Below are positions 54,426 to 64,000 of a stretch of DNA of 64,000 bases, piece by piece; within the stretch, counting starts at the first letter, position 1; every line of letters begins with the position of its first letter. The stretch covers positions 30,754,794-30,818,793 of the forward strand of contig OZ038450.1 of NCBI GenBank assembly GCA_964036195.1, in the 5' to 3' direction. This DNA is from Sphaerolaimus hirsutus. Its lineage: Eukaryota; Nematoda; Chromadorea; Monhysterida; Sphaerolaimidae. The position numbers were made by a program, and so were the translations under genes. Under the pieces are notes generated by a model. That model was not told the origin of the DNA, searched no databases, and saw nothing but the letters and a program-made list of their open reading frames with translations.

Positions 54426-56735
54426 TGTCAGATATTTTACTAACTAGGTAAACAACGGTGGGAATAAAACTTCCTTTGACTCCCAAAACACCAAACAGTG
54501 CTGCGCCAGCATGTGTTCACTGCACGTGGACTGTATGTGTTCCTAGGTTGTTGAAAAGTTGTTTTTAGGTACGGGGATGTATGGAACACAAAGAACTGTT
54601 GTGCCAAGTGCCCGTAGGCACAAGGCTTACAGCTCATGCAAGCACAGCTAATGAACGGACAGGTGTTAGCCTAGTTGTTTAGCACACTGTTAGTTATTCA
54701 AGGGCTGGGCCAAAATGCATTTTGAAGAGCTTCATATCATTACGTCAGCAAAGTAAACTACAAAATCAGAAACAATATAGGTCTAGCATTAGCAGAAATA
54801 ATTGTAGAATTACATAACTGGAGGCCTCACAGTTCGAAAATAAATATATAGAAAAGCACCAACTGGCTACTGAATCTAGCTAGAAACTGGCTTTTAAGCA
54901 GGTTACTAATAGATCACATTACCATAAGACAATGAACATACTAACCAATCTTACATTATATTACCATAATACAAATGAATAAAAAGGCTCACTTTTACAT
55001 ATAAAAGTAGGGAAAATATACACTATAAACAACTGCAATTTACATTACAAAAAGACACAATAAATATTTACAATAATGTTACTTGAAACAGCTAACATTT
55101 TATCACTTTTTCTATCACTGAAATATAACATAAAACTGTCACTTTAAAGTTACAATAACTATTTAACAGACTACATATAACTAGAGTCAAGCATAAACTC
55201 AGTTTACACATCTATTTACTATGGAAACTAACAAATAACACTGTAAAATACACTATTACTGTTTCTACAGAATTTATTGAATATAAGGTTATTTCAGTTT
55301 ATCTCAGAAACTATTGGTACCTATATGTTCTCTTGAAAGTTGCAACTTGGTGCTTATAAATGGACCGTTGCACCAACTGCACAGACCCCAGTGTAAACAG
55401 AGCACCCAGGACAACTTGGGCACTCCCGTTGGAGTGAAATCAGTAGCCATCACAATAGTGATTGTCACCACGATGTAATGCAACACTCCTTGAGTGATTG
55501 CAACAAAAAACTCCCAGTCACCACAGTGTGCTCCATCTACACCTAGGTCTGTCGCCAGGCAAAGCCCCTTCACTCACACTGGCACCTCCCAAGAAAACAG
55601 GCACAAGAGTGAGAAAAACTGTCAATTTATGGCACACTTATAAATAAATCCTCAAAAATACAATAGTTACTACAATACCTAATGAATTACACAGAAATAT
55701 AATATGAACTAATATACATTTTAATGAATGGACAATTAACATAATTACGGGGAAACATGTAATAAATCAGTACTGCAGCGAAGTTCCATTCCGGCGTACC
55801 GTCCTGGGGCTGCAGCCTTGTTGGTGGTGTGGCAGTGCACAGCGAACTTCGCATTCGCTGTGACTTCCCTGTGCACCACAAGTCTTCATCCAGCCACTCA
55901 CAGTCAACAATCCCTCACAGGCACCTGACACCGCAGCACCACTCTCCCAACACTGTAGACTGCAATGCATGCACAATGCACTCACTATGCTCCGTATCTG
56001 CATGTAAAACTATGCCCTAAATGCCTAACGATATTTATTACATGAAAAATCCAATTTACATAACACTCTGAAATCATACAAAATGAGGATGTGATTATAA
56101 TCGGGGGTTACAGTAGCAAACTACACCGGTCTTATCTCTCTGCCCACTGGCACATTCAGTTATGTCTGCTTTCTACTTCACCCAGCTGGCTGAGGGATTG
56201 GGTGGGGAATTGCACTAGTTCCTAATGACTTTGAGGGTATCTACCCATATTTATTAACATCATTCTAGTGACACAACTTGATTTACTTACTGTGAAGCAC
56301 ACATTCACAGTGCATTTATTTCCAGCTTACAAAATGACTTTTTACTATAATTTTCTAGTGAAAACTGGGAATTGACTAAACTTTACACAGTAGCAAAAAC
56401 GATTTTCCATCTATGCAGCCTTTCCAGCTGTCATTGACACCTGCTTGTTCATGTTTTATTTCACCTACATAGAATGTAAAATCTGACTTTCTGTCAAAGA
56501 AATATGGCTTTGACATTCAGTTGAATTTCCACTAAATAGTTGGGTGACTGGAACTGGAGGTTCTAAAATAAAATCAGACTGGTATACACTTCATGTATAC
56601 ATGATGTATTTACTTAAAAAGGTACCTAATTAATGTGTTCAGAAAAACGATTTTTTAATTTACGAGTAGTCGGGAATTTTTTGGTATCTTGCACATGGAA
56701 ATATTTTCGTTTTTTACATCATTTTTATCCTCACA
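54426..56735 (-). repeat. 5' LTR (right)
   Basis: 2,310 bp; sense strand starts TGTGAGGATAAAAATG. Promoter and polyadenylation signals were not resolved. Confidence 0.93.
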
Positions 56736-56961
56736 CCAGTCATGAAAAAGCATGTACCGTATTTCCTCGAAATACCCCCCGGGGGTGATTGTTTCATAGT
56801 GCTCCCGAGAGGGGGGGGGGGGTTAAACGAGGAGGGGGCGTATTTCGAGGGGGGGGGGGGGTTATTATTTCACAATAACTTTTTTGAAATCCTAATACAA
56901 AATCGTTGTTTTTGATGTGCGCTGGGGTAGAAAAATGCATCAATAACTGACATGTAAAGAC

Positions 56962-58357
56962 TAGTGATGTAAAGGCACCGGGGCACCGGTGTCCCGGTGC
57001 TGGGCACCGAAGGGCACCAGCACTGGTGCTGGTGCGGTGCCGTTGCAATCTTCAGGGGTGCCATGCCGGTGCCAGTGCCATTTTTTTTAGAATAGCACCG
57101 GTGCCGGTGCGGTGCGGTGCCATTTTTTTGCCGGTGCCAAAGGTGCTAGCACCAGGGCCAAAGTAAAGGCACCGGGAAAGGCACCGGCCAAGGCTTCATG
57201 TGCTGTGCAATTTTGTCCCTAGTATGTGCTTATTCATATTTAAAAAACAGCGATGTATTTACCCAACCGTTTTTGCCTATTTTGTAAACCTCCCATCAAA
57301 TAAATATACCTACTGTGAAATCCATTATACCCAATACGTGATCTGATGAGCGAATCTAAAATTTTGTTGAATTTTAAATCATTTTTATATTTTATATTTA
57401 TCTTACTTTTTTGTTCAAAATTTGTTGTCAGTTTATGACAGAGATACCGTATTACCTCGAAATACCCCCAGGGGGTTTATTATTTCGCCAGCAAAATTTG
57501 AGGGGGGGGATAATTCGAGGGGGGGGGGGCTTTATTCGAGGGGGGTCTATTATTTCGCCAGAAAATTTTGGAAATGCCCCATACTCAGACGTAGAAAAAA
57601 ACAAACAATTACATGGATGTATATGTGTTTATAGGCATTTATAACTGTATATACACAGTAACCCTTCCCTAACGTCACTCAATCATCAGTTTTTACGTGT
57701 GTTCGGCATTGTACAGATCACTAACTGCGGTATTTGGCATGTGCGTTATCTTTACACTCAATTTTAATTTTAGGGGGGGTATTTCGAGGGGGGGGGGTTA
57801 TGATTTCCTCAGCCGAATTTTAGGGGGGGGTATTTCGAGGGGGGGGGGGGGGTCAATTCAAGGGGGGGGTCAATTCAAGGGGGGGGTTAATTCAAAGTAA
57901 TATGGTAGTTCCATTCTCTGTACAGCAACGACTACGATCAGTAGACAATAGTGGCTATGGACATTGTAGTGAATTAAATATTTTATCTTTCATTTGTAAT
58001 CATTGTAATTGCTTCATAAAAGTGATTGCCACATCATTCTGATCATTTTAAGTGCTCAACCATCAAAATCGGTTGAAAATTCATGGAAATATGCATTTCC
58101 AAAGGTGAGACCGCTGAGAAACTGCCCGATATTTACTTCAGAAATTCCAGCCCGGTGCGGTGCCTTTCGGTGCTAGCACCGGCAACCCGCCGGTGCCCTT
58201 CGGTGCCGGTGCCATTTTTTCCAAAAGGCACCGGTGCCGGTGCGGAGCGGTGCCATTTTCTGGCCGGTGCCCCAGGGTGCCAGGTGCCCTTTCCATGCGT
58301 TGGCAAAGGTGCCGGTGCGGTGCGGTGCCATTTTTCCCGGTGCCTTTAACATCACTA
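56962..58357. mobile_element. hAT-like element, TAGTGATG family with GGTGCC core
   Basis: TAGTGATGTAAAGGCACCGG to CCTTTAACATCACTA with a perfect 8-bp duplication GTAAAGAC (56954-56961, 58358-58365). Nested MITE inside. Confidence 0.92.
57445..57906. mobile_element. MITE, CCGTATT family, nested
   Basis: TACCGTATTACCTCGAAATA to AAAGTAATATGGTA inside 56962-58357. Confidence 0.85.
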
Positions 58358-58388
58358 GTAAAGACTCCTGTAGACTAATATTAGTACG

Positions 58389-58835
58389 TACCGTATTTCC
58401 TCGAAATACCCCCCCCCCTCGAAATACCCCCCCCCCCCTCGTTTGACCCCCGCCCCTCTCGGGACCACTATGAAACAATCACCCCCCCCCCCTCGAAATA
58501 CCCCCCCCCCAAATTGAGTGTAAAGGGAACGTACATGACAATAACTGTAGTTTGTGTTCTGTGTACTGCAGAACACACGTTAAAACAATGTCGGTGTCAC
58601 GTGAGAACAGTGTACATACCATCTACATACTAATATTAGTCTACAGAACCTTATATATGGCGGTTTTTGTTGCATTTTTCGACGTCTGCGTACGTTTCAG
58701 ACGACAATTTCGTACTTGGTTTCAAACCCCCCCCCCCCTCGAAATACCCCCCCCCCCCCTCGTTAACCCCCCCCCCCCTCTCGGGACCACTTTGAAACAA
58801 TCACCCCCCGGGGGGTATTTCGAGGAAATACGGTA
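58389..58835. mobile_element. MITE, CCGTATT family
   Basis: TACCGTATTTCCTCGAAATA to CGAGGAAATACGGTA, long C tracts. Sequence to 58945 resembles the interior of another copy. Confidence 0.8.
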
Positions 58836-58945
58836 GATGGTATTAACACTGTTCTAACGTGATTCCGACATTGTTTTAACGTGTGTTCTGCACTACGCAG
58901 AACACAAACTACAGTATTTGTCATGTACATTCTCTTTACGTGTGT

Positions 58946-59222
58946 AAATTTGAGGTTTTGGCTTTGCTCTATTATGGAGAAAAGTTGGCCCAACTGTGAA
59001 TGAGTAATGTGCAATCATTTTGGATGGAATGAAGATGGAAGTTTGTAAGTGCTATAATTTTTGATTGGAAAGAGATATTGAAAAAACGTTTTTGTCATAT
59101 TAATTCTCTCTGTCTAAAGTATGTTATAGACTGTTCAATAACAAAATTTTCATGCTGCAAACCCCTCTAAAATAAGCTAAAAATTTTTAGACATCATTGA
59201 AAACTTTGAAGTGCCATAACTT
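58946..59222. other. AT-rich stretch, no gene
   Basis: Two related segments (TTTTGATTGGAAAGAGATAT near 59060, TTTTGATTGGAACAAGATAT near 59222). Nothing else seen. Confidence 0.45.
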
Positions 59223-59912
59223 TTGATTGGAACAAGATATTGGAAAAAGGAAAAAGGTGAGTTTTCCAAGGAGGGAGCAAAAGTTGGCGTGCGGTCGCAA
59301 GTAGGTCCCATTTGTGGTCTGTGCACTCCCCGTTTCAGGGGCTGTACAGAGACAAGCGCGTTGAGGAGTGCGGAGCGGCGCGGCGGCGTTAGACACTCGC
59401 AAACAGGACAGTTTATCGTTCCTGGACAAGTGCCAAAAACGCCGAGGGACTGAAGTCAATTTGACCTGGACAAGTGGGTCAAACCCCATGAACCGAAGGG
59501 AGTAGTTATCTGCCCAAACGGTTCACAACGGGGTACACCTGATGCTCGGAAGACAAGGAGTAAAGTGCAAGATCGAAGGAGACCTATCAAGCAGTGGATC
59601 AATCAACACTGGAATCAATTCAAGAAGACAAAACGTGAACAGTATGTGTTGGAAAACACACATACATTGGACGCTCACGATACTTATCTCACTGACACTA
59701 GGCATGTACAATTTGGACATGCCTACGGCTGCTGGCACAATTCCAAGGCTTGGCGACGTGCCAAGAACTGGCACGGAGCCAACACAATTCGAAAAATTAA
59801 AAAAGAAAAGCGAAGCAACATTTTCGACGTCAATTCTCGCCGGCGGAAGTGAGCGGACGGCGGACGGCGCGAAAAGAAGCACGCGGAGGCTGAAAGCGGT
59901 GTTGCGGTGAGT
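59223..59912 (+). other. GC-rich coding-like region, unresolved
   Basis: Composition shifts to GC-rich. Two overlapping + frames look protein-like: one from about 59460 through HVQFGHAYGCWHNSKAWRRA, ending at 59852, and one ending GGSERTADGAKRSTRRLKAV at 59910 next to a GTGAGT that could be a splice donor. I recognise neither. It may be the 5' part of a retroelement or a first exon; both need transcript support. Confidence 0.35.
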
Positions 59913-59995
59913 TATTGCGCGGGGGAGTGTTTCCGAGTGTGACGGCTTAAATTGACGCGTAAACGCGTAACGCGGGTCACTGACGCAGATAGTGG

Positions 59996-60238
59996 ATGGA
60001 CAGCAGCATCGAAAGCTACGACTCGACCCGCGACCAGGCGCTGCTGCAACCCGACTCGAAATTGCCCACCGTGGAGGAGGAGTCGAAACTCTTGGCAGAC
60101 TTCCAAGTGGGGGCGGAAGCGGCAGTCACGAGCAGAACAAGACGCAGTTCGAAGGGACAAGCGAGGCGCGGACCGAAACCAAAGGGCCCCGGGTACAAAG
60201 GTGACCAAGTTGGTTGGGAAATTGGGTTTGAGGTTTGA
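59996..60238 (+). CDS. Hypothetical protein fragment, 80 aa
   Basis: ATG-started frame MDSSIESYDSTRDQALLQPD, then acidic and basic segments (EEESKLLADF, TRRSSKGQARRGPKPKGPG). Hydrophilic with no known domain. A GTGACC at 60199 could be a donor, after which the frame loses protein character. The overlapping frame 59952-61121 is longer but runs through direct repeats and a transposon, so I trust it less. Confidence 0.4.
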   Translation: MDSSIESYDSTRDQALLQPDSKLPTVEEESKLLADFQVGAEAAVTSRTRRSSKGQARRGPKPKGPGYKGDQVGWEIGFEV

Positions 60239-60239
60239 A

Positions 60240-60660
60240 ACAGCGTGCAAAGATTGGAGGTTTTGTAGGCAAGTAGGCGGATCGAGTGAGTATTTAGGCG
60301 TTCAATGGGGGGCTAGTGTAGCAAAACAGCAAGCTGCACAACAGGAAAAACGAGCGAACCGACAATGCAAATTAAGTGGGATTTCACTACAAATCGGACA
60401 TTTTGTGACAAAAAGACGGACTTTGGTGGAAATCAATTTTGGGGTAGGCGGAGCGAGTGAGCATTTAAGCCTACACTGGGGGTTTTACGTCTCAAAACAG
60501 CAAACCGCACAACGGGAAAAACGTGCGAACCGACAATGCGAAATAAGTGGGATTTCACTGCAAAGCGGAGTTTCTGTGGCAAACAGACAAACTGCACAGA
60601 TGAAAAAACGTGTGAATCGACAACTGATAGTAATTCTTACCGGGGACACAATGCACACTG
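60240..60660. repeat. Direct repeats of about 125-185 bp
   Basis: Three partial copies around GCACAACRGGAAAAACG and CGAACCGACAATGCRAAATAAGTGGGATTTCACT. They make the 59952-61121 frame look repetitive. Confidence 0.7.
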
Positions 60661-60883
60661 GGAGAAGGCTGCGCGAAATTTGTCTAGGTGCAAAGTACAT
60701 AGAATCCATGAAAACAGATATGCGCTCTCGTAACCCGATAAAGTTAACAGGGGGCGAGTACGGCTGCCTTAGGACACCTGCACAGGGAATTTACAAAATT
60801 TCGCAGGGGGAGGGAAGCATTTTCAATAGAACCTGTTATGCGAGGGGGGGATCACGGATACTATATAAGGATATAGTTAGGAT

Positions 60884-61142
60884 TAGGGTGTCAAATTTCC
60901 GTTTTCCGTTTTCCGTTTCCGTTTTCCGCAGGCAAATTTTTTCCGTTTTCCGTTCCGTTTTCCGGCTGCTGAAATTTTTTTCCGTTTTCCGTTCCGTTTT
61001 CCGGCAACTTTTTTTTCCGTTTCCGTTTCCGTTTTCCGCCACATGCAAATTTTTTTCCGTTTTCCGTTCCGTTTTCCGGCCGCTGAAAAAATTTTTCCGT
61101 TTCCGTTTCCGTTTTCCGTAAAAAAATTTTTTTGACACCCTA
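60884..61142. mobile_element. hAT-like element, TAGGGTGTCA family with TTTTCCG core
   Basis: TAGGGTGTCAAATTTCCG to TTTTTGACACCCTA with a perfect 8-bp duplication GTTAGGAT (60876-60883, 61143-61150). Almost entirely TTTTCCGTTTCCG repeats. Confidence 0.93.
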
Positions 61143-61329
61143 GTTAGGATCAACAATTTTGGAAACTATTCTATGGCTCTTCTGCATGCGGGTATTAAGA
61201 TTGGAGTAGCGATGGGGATGCTAAGGGAACAGACACAATATTGACATTTTCCTACTCAGTTTGAAATAGCATCTTATAATCGGAAATACACGCAGGCGGC
61301 AATCCAACGGGCAAAAAGAGCAAAGACAG
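61143..61329 (+). other. Coding-like stretch before the 357-aa ORF
   Basis: One frame reads NNFGNYSMALLHAGIKIGVA and, after a TGA at about 61242, IASYNRKYTQAAIQRAKRAK to a stop at 61339. It is a different frame from the ORF at 61330 and may be a decayed upstream part. Confidence 0.35.
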
Positions 61330-62403
61330 ATGACGCCTGAGGATAGGGTCGCCAAAATCGAACTGTGGATGGAGCAGCGCAGGCATGCTTTGGTGCAGTC
61401 AAGAGATGACGTCATGCGGCTGGACGAGGAATCGCGCAAAGGTGAATCTGTTGATGCGGCGATGTGCACTCTGCCGCTGTGCCGGGCAGTTGCGCAGATG
61501 CAAATCTTCAAGACGGCGTCGGCCAAAATTGACGTTGGGCAAGAGGTGAATATGAGCTGTCGGCTAGAATCAATGCGGCAGGAATGTGACACCAAAGTAG
61601 CAGCTGCGCATGCGGAGGCAAAGTTGGCGCGCGACGAAACGGCGTCGCTGAGACTGCAAATGAAGAAGAACACCGACAAACTGGCTGTGATCCAGGGCAT
61701 GATGGCGCAGAAGGGCTGGCAGCCTGAGGTGGACAAAACGGCGCTGTTCATGGTGTCGTCCGGCGATGCAACACACCCGTTCTCGCTGTATGCCCCAATG
61801 GAATTCCCTGCTGATGGCACTATCTGGAAGTGCCCCGCCTTTGCTCTTTTATGGCAGAAAGGCAGGGCGCTTTCGGATCAGGCCATGAGGGACAAGGAAG
61901 TGGAGCTGAACAAAGACTGGAAGCCATTTGCACCAGAGGCAAGCCCGGCTACAAAGGCAATCTGGTTCGACTGCAGGACGCAGTTCTGGAGGGAGTTTTC
62001 GGCGGTCAAAGAAACGGCCAACAATATGCGCTTGTGGTACGACTACAGCAACACCGACGAGCTGGCCATGCAGAACAGCAAGATGATGGAGAGCATGCTG
62101 GTGGTGCTGAGCGCGCTGTACGGAAGGAACAAGCGATTTTGCGCCTATCTGACCCTAACTGGAACGCGCACAATTGTGAATGCGAACCAACACCACGGCT
62201 TCATGGGCAACGGCTACAACAAGGCCACCTGGGATGTGCTGACGATGCCGAAAGACAAACGCAACCTGAACGCGTACGGTGTCGCGTTGCAGACGATCAG
62301 GGACAGGGCGGACAGCATGCAAGTTCTGGTAGACGGAGAACTGGATGCATATGAGTCAGAGTTCAGGGAGCTGGAAGATGGCGAGAAGATGTGGGAGGTC
62401 TGA
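61330..62403 (+). CDS. Unknown 357-aa protein with coiled-coil segment
   Basis: ATG at 61330 starts MTPEDRVAKIELWMEQRRHA; the stop is TGA at 62401. Roughly residues 75-120 (HAEAKLARDETASLRLQMKK) look coiled-coil. The middle is tryptophan- and aromatic-rich (WFDCRTQFWREFSAVKE). I do not recognise a family. It overlaps the next ORF at TGATG and lies 5' of a LINE endonuclease on the same strand, so it may be the first ORF of that retrotransposon. Even GC-rich codon use and a long open frame support real coding. The - strand frames opposite are shadows. Confidence 0.65.
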   Translation: MTPEDRVAKIELWMEQRRHALVQSRDDVMRLDEESRKGESVDAAMCTLPLCRAVAQMQIFKTASAKIDVGQEVNMSCRLESMRQECDTKVAAAHAEAKLARDETASLRLQMKKNTDKLAVIQGMMAQKGWQPEVDKTALFMVSSGDATHPFSLYAPMEFPADGTIWKCPAFALLWQKGRALSDQAMRDKEVELNKDWKPFAPEASPATKAIWFDCRTQFWREFSAVKETANNMRLWYDYSNTDELAMQNSKMMESMLVVLSALYGRNKRFCAYLTLTGTRTIVNANQHHGFMGNGYNKATWDVLTMPKDKRNLNAYGVALQTIRDRADSMQVLVDGELDAYESEFRELEDGEKMWEV

Positions 62404-62768
62404 TGCAGCTAGGTAGGTTTAAAAAGGGTCAAGCGGAAAAAATAATGTTGAATGAGCTGAAATTTAGGAAAGACAAGCCCACATTGGAGGACGGTGAACT
62501 TGACACACTGACTTTTCAGGGGAAAATGTACGTCAAAGACACGTCGTACATGAAAACCATTGCTGATTATCACGCAGAGCAAAAGAAAACAGAATCGGCG
62601 TCGACACAGTTGAAGCAGGCGCGCAGCAAATCCAAGAGTACGACGGCGAAATCCGCGGGGAAGGAAAGCGAGACTGTGACCAGCTCGGACTCGGAGACGG
62701 AGGAAGAGGAGAAAGAAAAGGTGAGAACGTGGTTTCGAATTGGCGAGAAGAGTAAGCTGAAGGAGTAA
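62403..62768 (+). CDS. Unknown 121-aa basic/acidic protein, stop-start overlap with upstream ORF
   Basis: The ATG at 62403 shares bases with the upstream TGA (TGATG), an arrangement that allows termination-reinitiation. Reads MQLGRFKKGQAEKIMLNELK, ends with a serine/acid tail (SSDSETEEEEKEK) and basic last residues. No domain recognised. Possibly the C-terminal part of the upstream product after a frameshift, or a separate ORF of the same element. Confidence 0.55.
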   Translation: MQLGRFKKGQAEKIMLNELKFRKDKPTLEDGELDTLTFQGKMYVKDTSYMKTIADYHAEQKKTESASTQLKQARSKSKSTTAKSAGKESETVTSSDSETEEEEKEKVRTWFRIGEKSKLKE

Positions 62769-62904
62769 ATAGGTCACGCCATGCGCAAGGGAGGGAACAG
62801 AGTGGCACAGGCGGTGGCAACTTACGCGCCAGAAGCCATACAGAGAGCCAGATATACGCTTTGGGACGACAGCAGGGGCGGAAACGGCAAATGGGGAGAA
62901 AGGA

Positions 62905-64000
62905 AATAAAAGGGAAATAAAAATCGGTGGGAAAAATAACGAAAAATCCAAAAAGAAAGTTCGATGGGGGAACAATTTGGTCTATTTGGTGGATCAAGGA
63001 CGGGTGAACAGGGACGTGACTCAGAAGGATTCGAACACAGAAATATTGCAAGACATATCTGCAGCTATTATGGACAATAGACGAATCAACAGGGACACTA
63101 TGGTGATCGGAGACTTCAATGCGGCGCTGGGATCGGACTTACTAGGCCTGGGAAGATGCAATGATGTGAACACCAGCAACAGTAGACTGTTCAGAGGTTG
63201 ATTGGAATCAACACAGATGGAGGTGATAGATAACGCAAAAGGGCAGTGGTGGACATTCGAAAGCGGGACGACAAAAACAAGGATAGACTACTGCCTACTG
63301 GACAGTCAATCGACATCAACTTCAGCAACGGCTGTGAATCTTGGCCATGCTAACAGTCCAGTATTGTCAGACCACAGCGCTCTAGAAGTAGATATCAAGC
63401 TGGAAACCAAAGGTCTGGGAGAGAAAGGTCCGGAAAACGACAGACACGGATGGTCAATAAGAGGAAAGGCGAAATCGACAAAATTCCTGACGGAGTTTGA
63501 GAAAACACTACATTGGGAGAATCTACCGGAAAACTACGACGCTGTGCTGTCCTTATTACAGCACAGGGCAAAGGAGTGGTTTGGTAGGAAACCCCAAAGA
63601 CACCAAGAAACAAAACAGAGCAAGAACATAAAGGCTATCAAACGAGATCTTGGCAAAAACCGGAGAGCATTGCATGAGGGTCGTCTGGGACTTGAGGCCT
63701 ATCGGGAGACCAGAAAAGCGAGTCTAAGGGCAATAAGAGAGCAAGAACGAGAATGTCATGAGGAGAAGCTGGATCTGATGCTAGAACGGGAATTAAAGTA
63801 TGGGATAGAACACACAAATCTCTACCGACTGGCAAACAAACTGCGGGAGGTGGATGTGAAATACCCAATGCTAAAAAATGGTGCACACCAGTGCAAAGAC
63901 GATGATGAACAACGACAGGTTCTGACTGATTTCTGGAAAAGGATCCAAGCCCCAAATCCCGCCGCAAGCAACTATGAAACAGATGCAGGCATGAAGGCTA
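62905..64000 (+). pseudogene. LINE (non-LTR retrotransposon) endonuclease region, partial
   Basis: A + frame from about 62905 reads to the window edge with one internal TGA at 63199. It shows the APE-type endonuclease motifs in order: VIGDFNAALG (63100-63129), TRIDYCLL (about 63275) and LSDHSALEVDI (about 63370). Then comes a charged linker (KAIKRDLGKNRRALHEGRLG) typical of the region before reverse transcriptase, which would lie beyond the window. The N-terminal part of the endonuclease (catalytic N and E motifs) is not present in frame, so the copy is 5'-damaged. The TGA makes it a probable pseudogene. Confidence 0.75.

Larger units (their letters stand above)
45999..56735 (-). mobile_element. 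LTR retrotransposon, non-autonomous (LARD-like), - strand
   Basis: 10,737 bp with 2.3-kb direct repeats at both ends, flanked by the 5-bp duplication CCAGT (45994-45998, 56736-56740). On the - strand the LTR runs TGTGAGG...CTGACA. A primer-binding site like the initiator Met-tRNA end follows the 5' LTR (54423-54408), and a G-rich tract precedes the 3' LTR (48319-48308). The 6.1-kb interior has no gag, protease, reverse transcriptase or integrase pattern I can see on either strand, and - strand frames stay under 120 codons. It was probably mobilised by an autonomous relative. Confidence 0.88.
56755..58835. mobile_element. MITE, CCGTATT family, host of nested elements
   Basis: TACCGTATTTCCTCGAAATA at the left, a hAT-like element inserted at 56962-58357, and MITE ends at 58389 and 58835. 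The right part may be a second MITE in tandem rather than the same copy. Confidence 0.7.

Noticed and set aside
45999-56735. Segmental duplication instead of LTRs
   Set aside because: 5-bp target duplication, TG...CA ends, primer site, G-rich tract and an empty site in the other arm all fit an LTR element.
59952-61121. 389-codon frame as a single protein
   Set aside because: It runs through direct repeats and then through a duplication-flanked hAT-like element; the shorter frame 59996-60238 looks more protein-like.
61221-61820. 199-codon - strand frame
   Set aside because: Antisense shadow of the 357-aa ORF; no better composition.
62409-63051. - strand frames of 172 and 188 codons
   Set aside because: Antisense to the basic/acidic ORF and endonuclease region.
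61143-63201. TGA read as tryptophan (alternative code)
   Set aside because: TGG is used for tryptophan in the same frames and TGA ends the LDLa and 357-aa genes; inactivating mutation is simpler.

Overview
The window looks like nuclear DNA of an invertebrate animal. It has intron-containing genes for small secreted proteins built from LDL-receptor class A (LDLa) modules, and it is packed with DNA transposons, an LTR element, a LINE and minisatellites. I cannot name the species; a sponge- or cnidarian-like genome is a guess. Most of the sequence is transposon, much of it nested.

Layout. 0-4 kb: MITEs, a 44-bp minisatellite (1931-3003) and AT-rich sequence. 4.7-8.5 kb: LDLa gene 1 on + (signal-peptide exon 4798, LDLa exon 5382-5513, terminal LDLa 8161-8503). 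10.3-24.4 kb: LDLa gene 2 on - (signal-peptide exon 24284-24329, LDLa exons at 16771-16914, 13652-13849 and 10330-10428). 26.6-39.8 kb: LDLa gene 3 on + (signal-peptide exon 26706-26751, then LDLa modules A 28956, B 31193, C 34292, D 35778 and E 38054). 42.0-45.9 kb: terminal exon of a gene 4 on -. 46.0-56.7 kb: a 10.7-kb LTR retrotransposon on - with 2.3-kb LTRs and no long coding region. 56.8-58.8 kb: nested MITE/hAT/MITE. 59-64 kb: GC-rich ORFs, including an unknown 357-aa protein overlapped at TGATG by a second ORF, then a LINE endonuclease running off the right edge.

From about 7.6 to 46 kb the window is one large inverted duplication centred near 25.9 kb. Gene 2 and gene 3 are head-to-head copies with matching TATA-bearing promoters. 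The 3' end of gene 1 and that of gene 4 are the outer mirror copies. Comparing the arms gives occupied/empty site pairs that define target-site duplications for several transposon families (8 bp hAT-like, TA mariner-like, 9 bp Mutator-like, 5 bp LTR).

The most interesting signal is a family of hairpin elements (end roughly GCCAGTCCCAGACCCTGTAAA) that repeatedly sits inside LDLa coding exons or at their edge. At three module positions, cutting the hairpin out at CAG/CAG boundaries rejoins the six-cysteine module in frame. In one case it gives an exon of 132 bp, identical in length to the uninterrupted gene 1 exon. The coding pieces stay open and cysteine-complete in both arms. This fits transposon-derived introns (introner-like), mostly with non-GT donors, though pseudogenes with precise insertions remain possible without RNA data.
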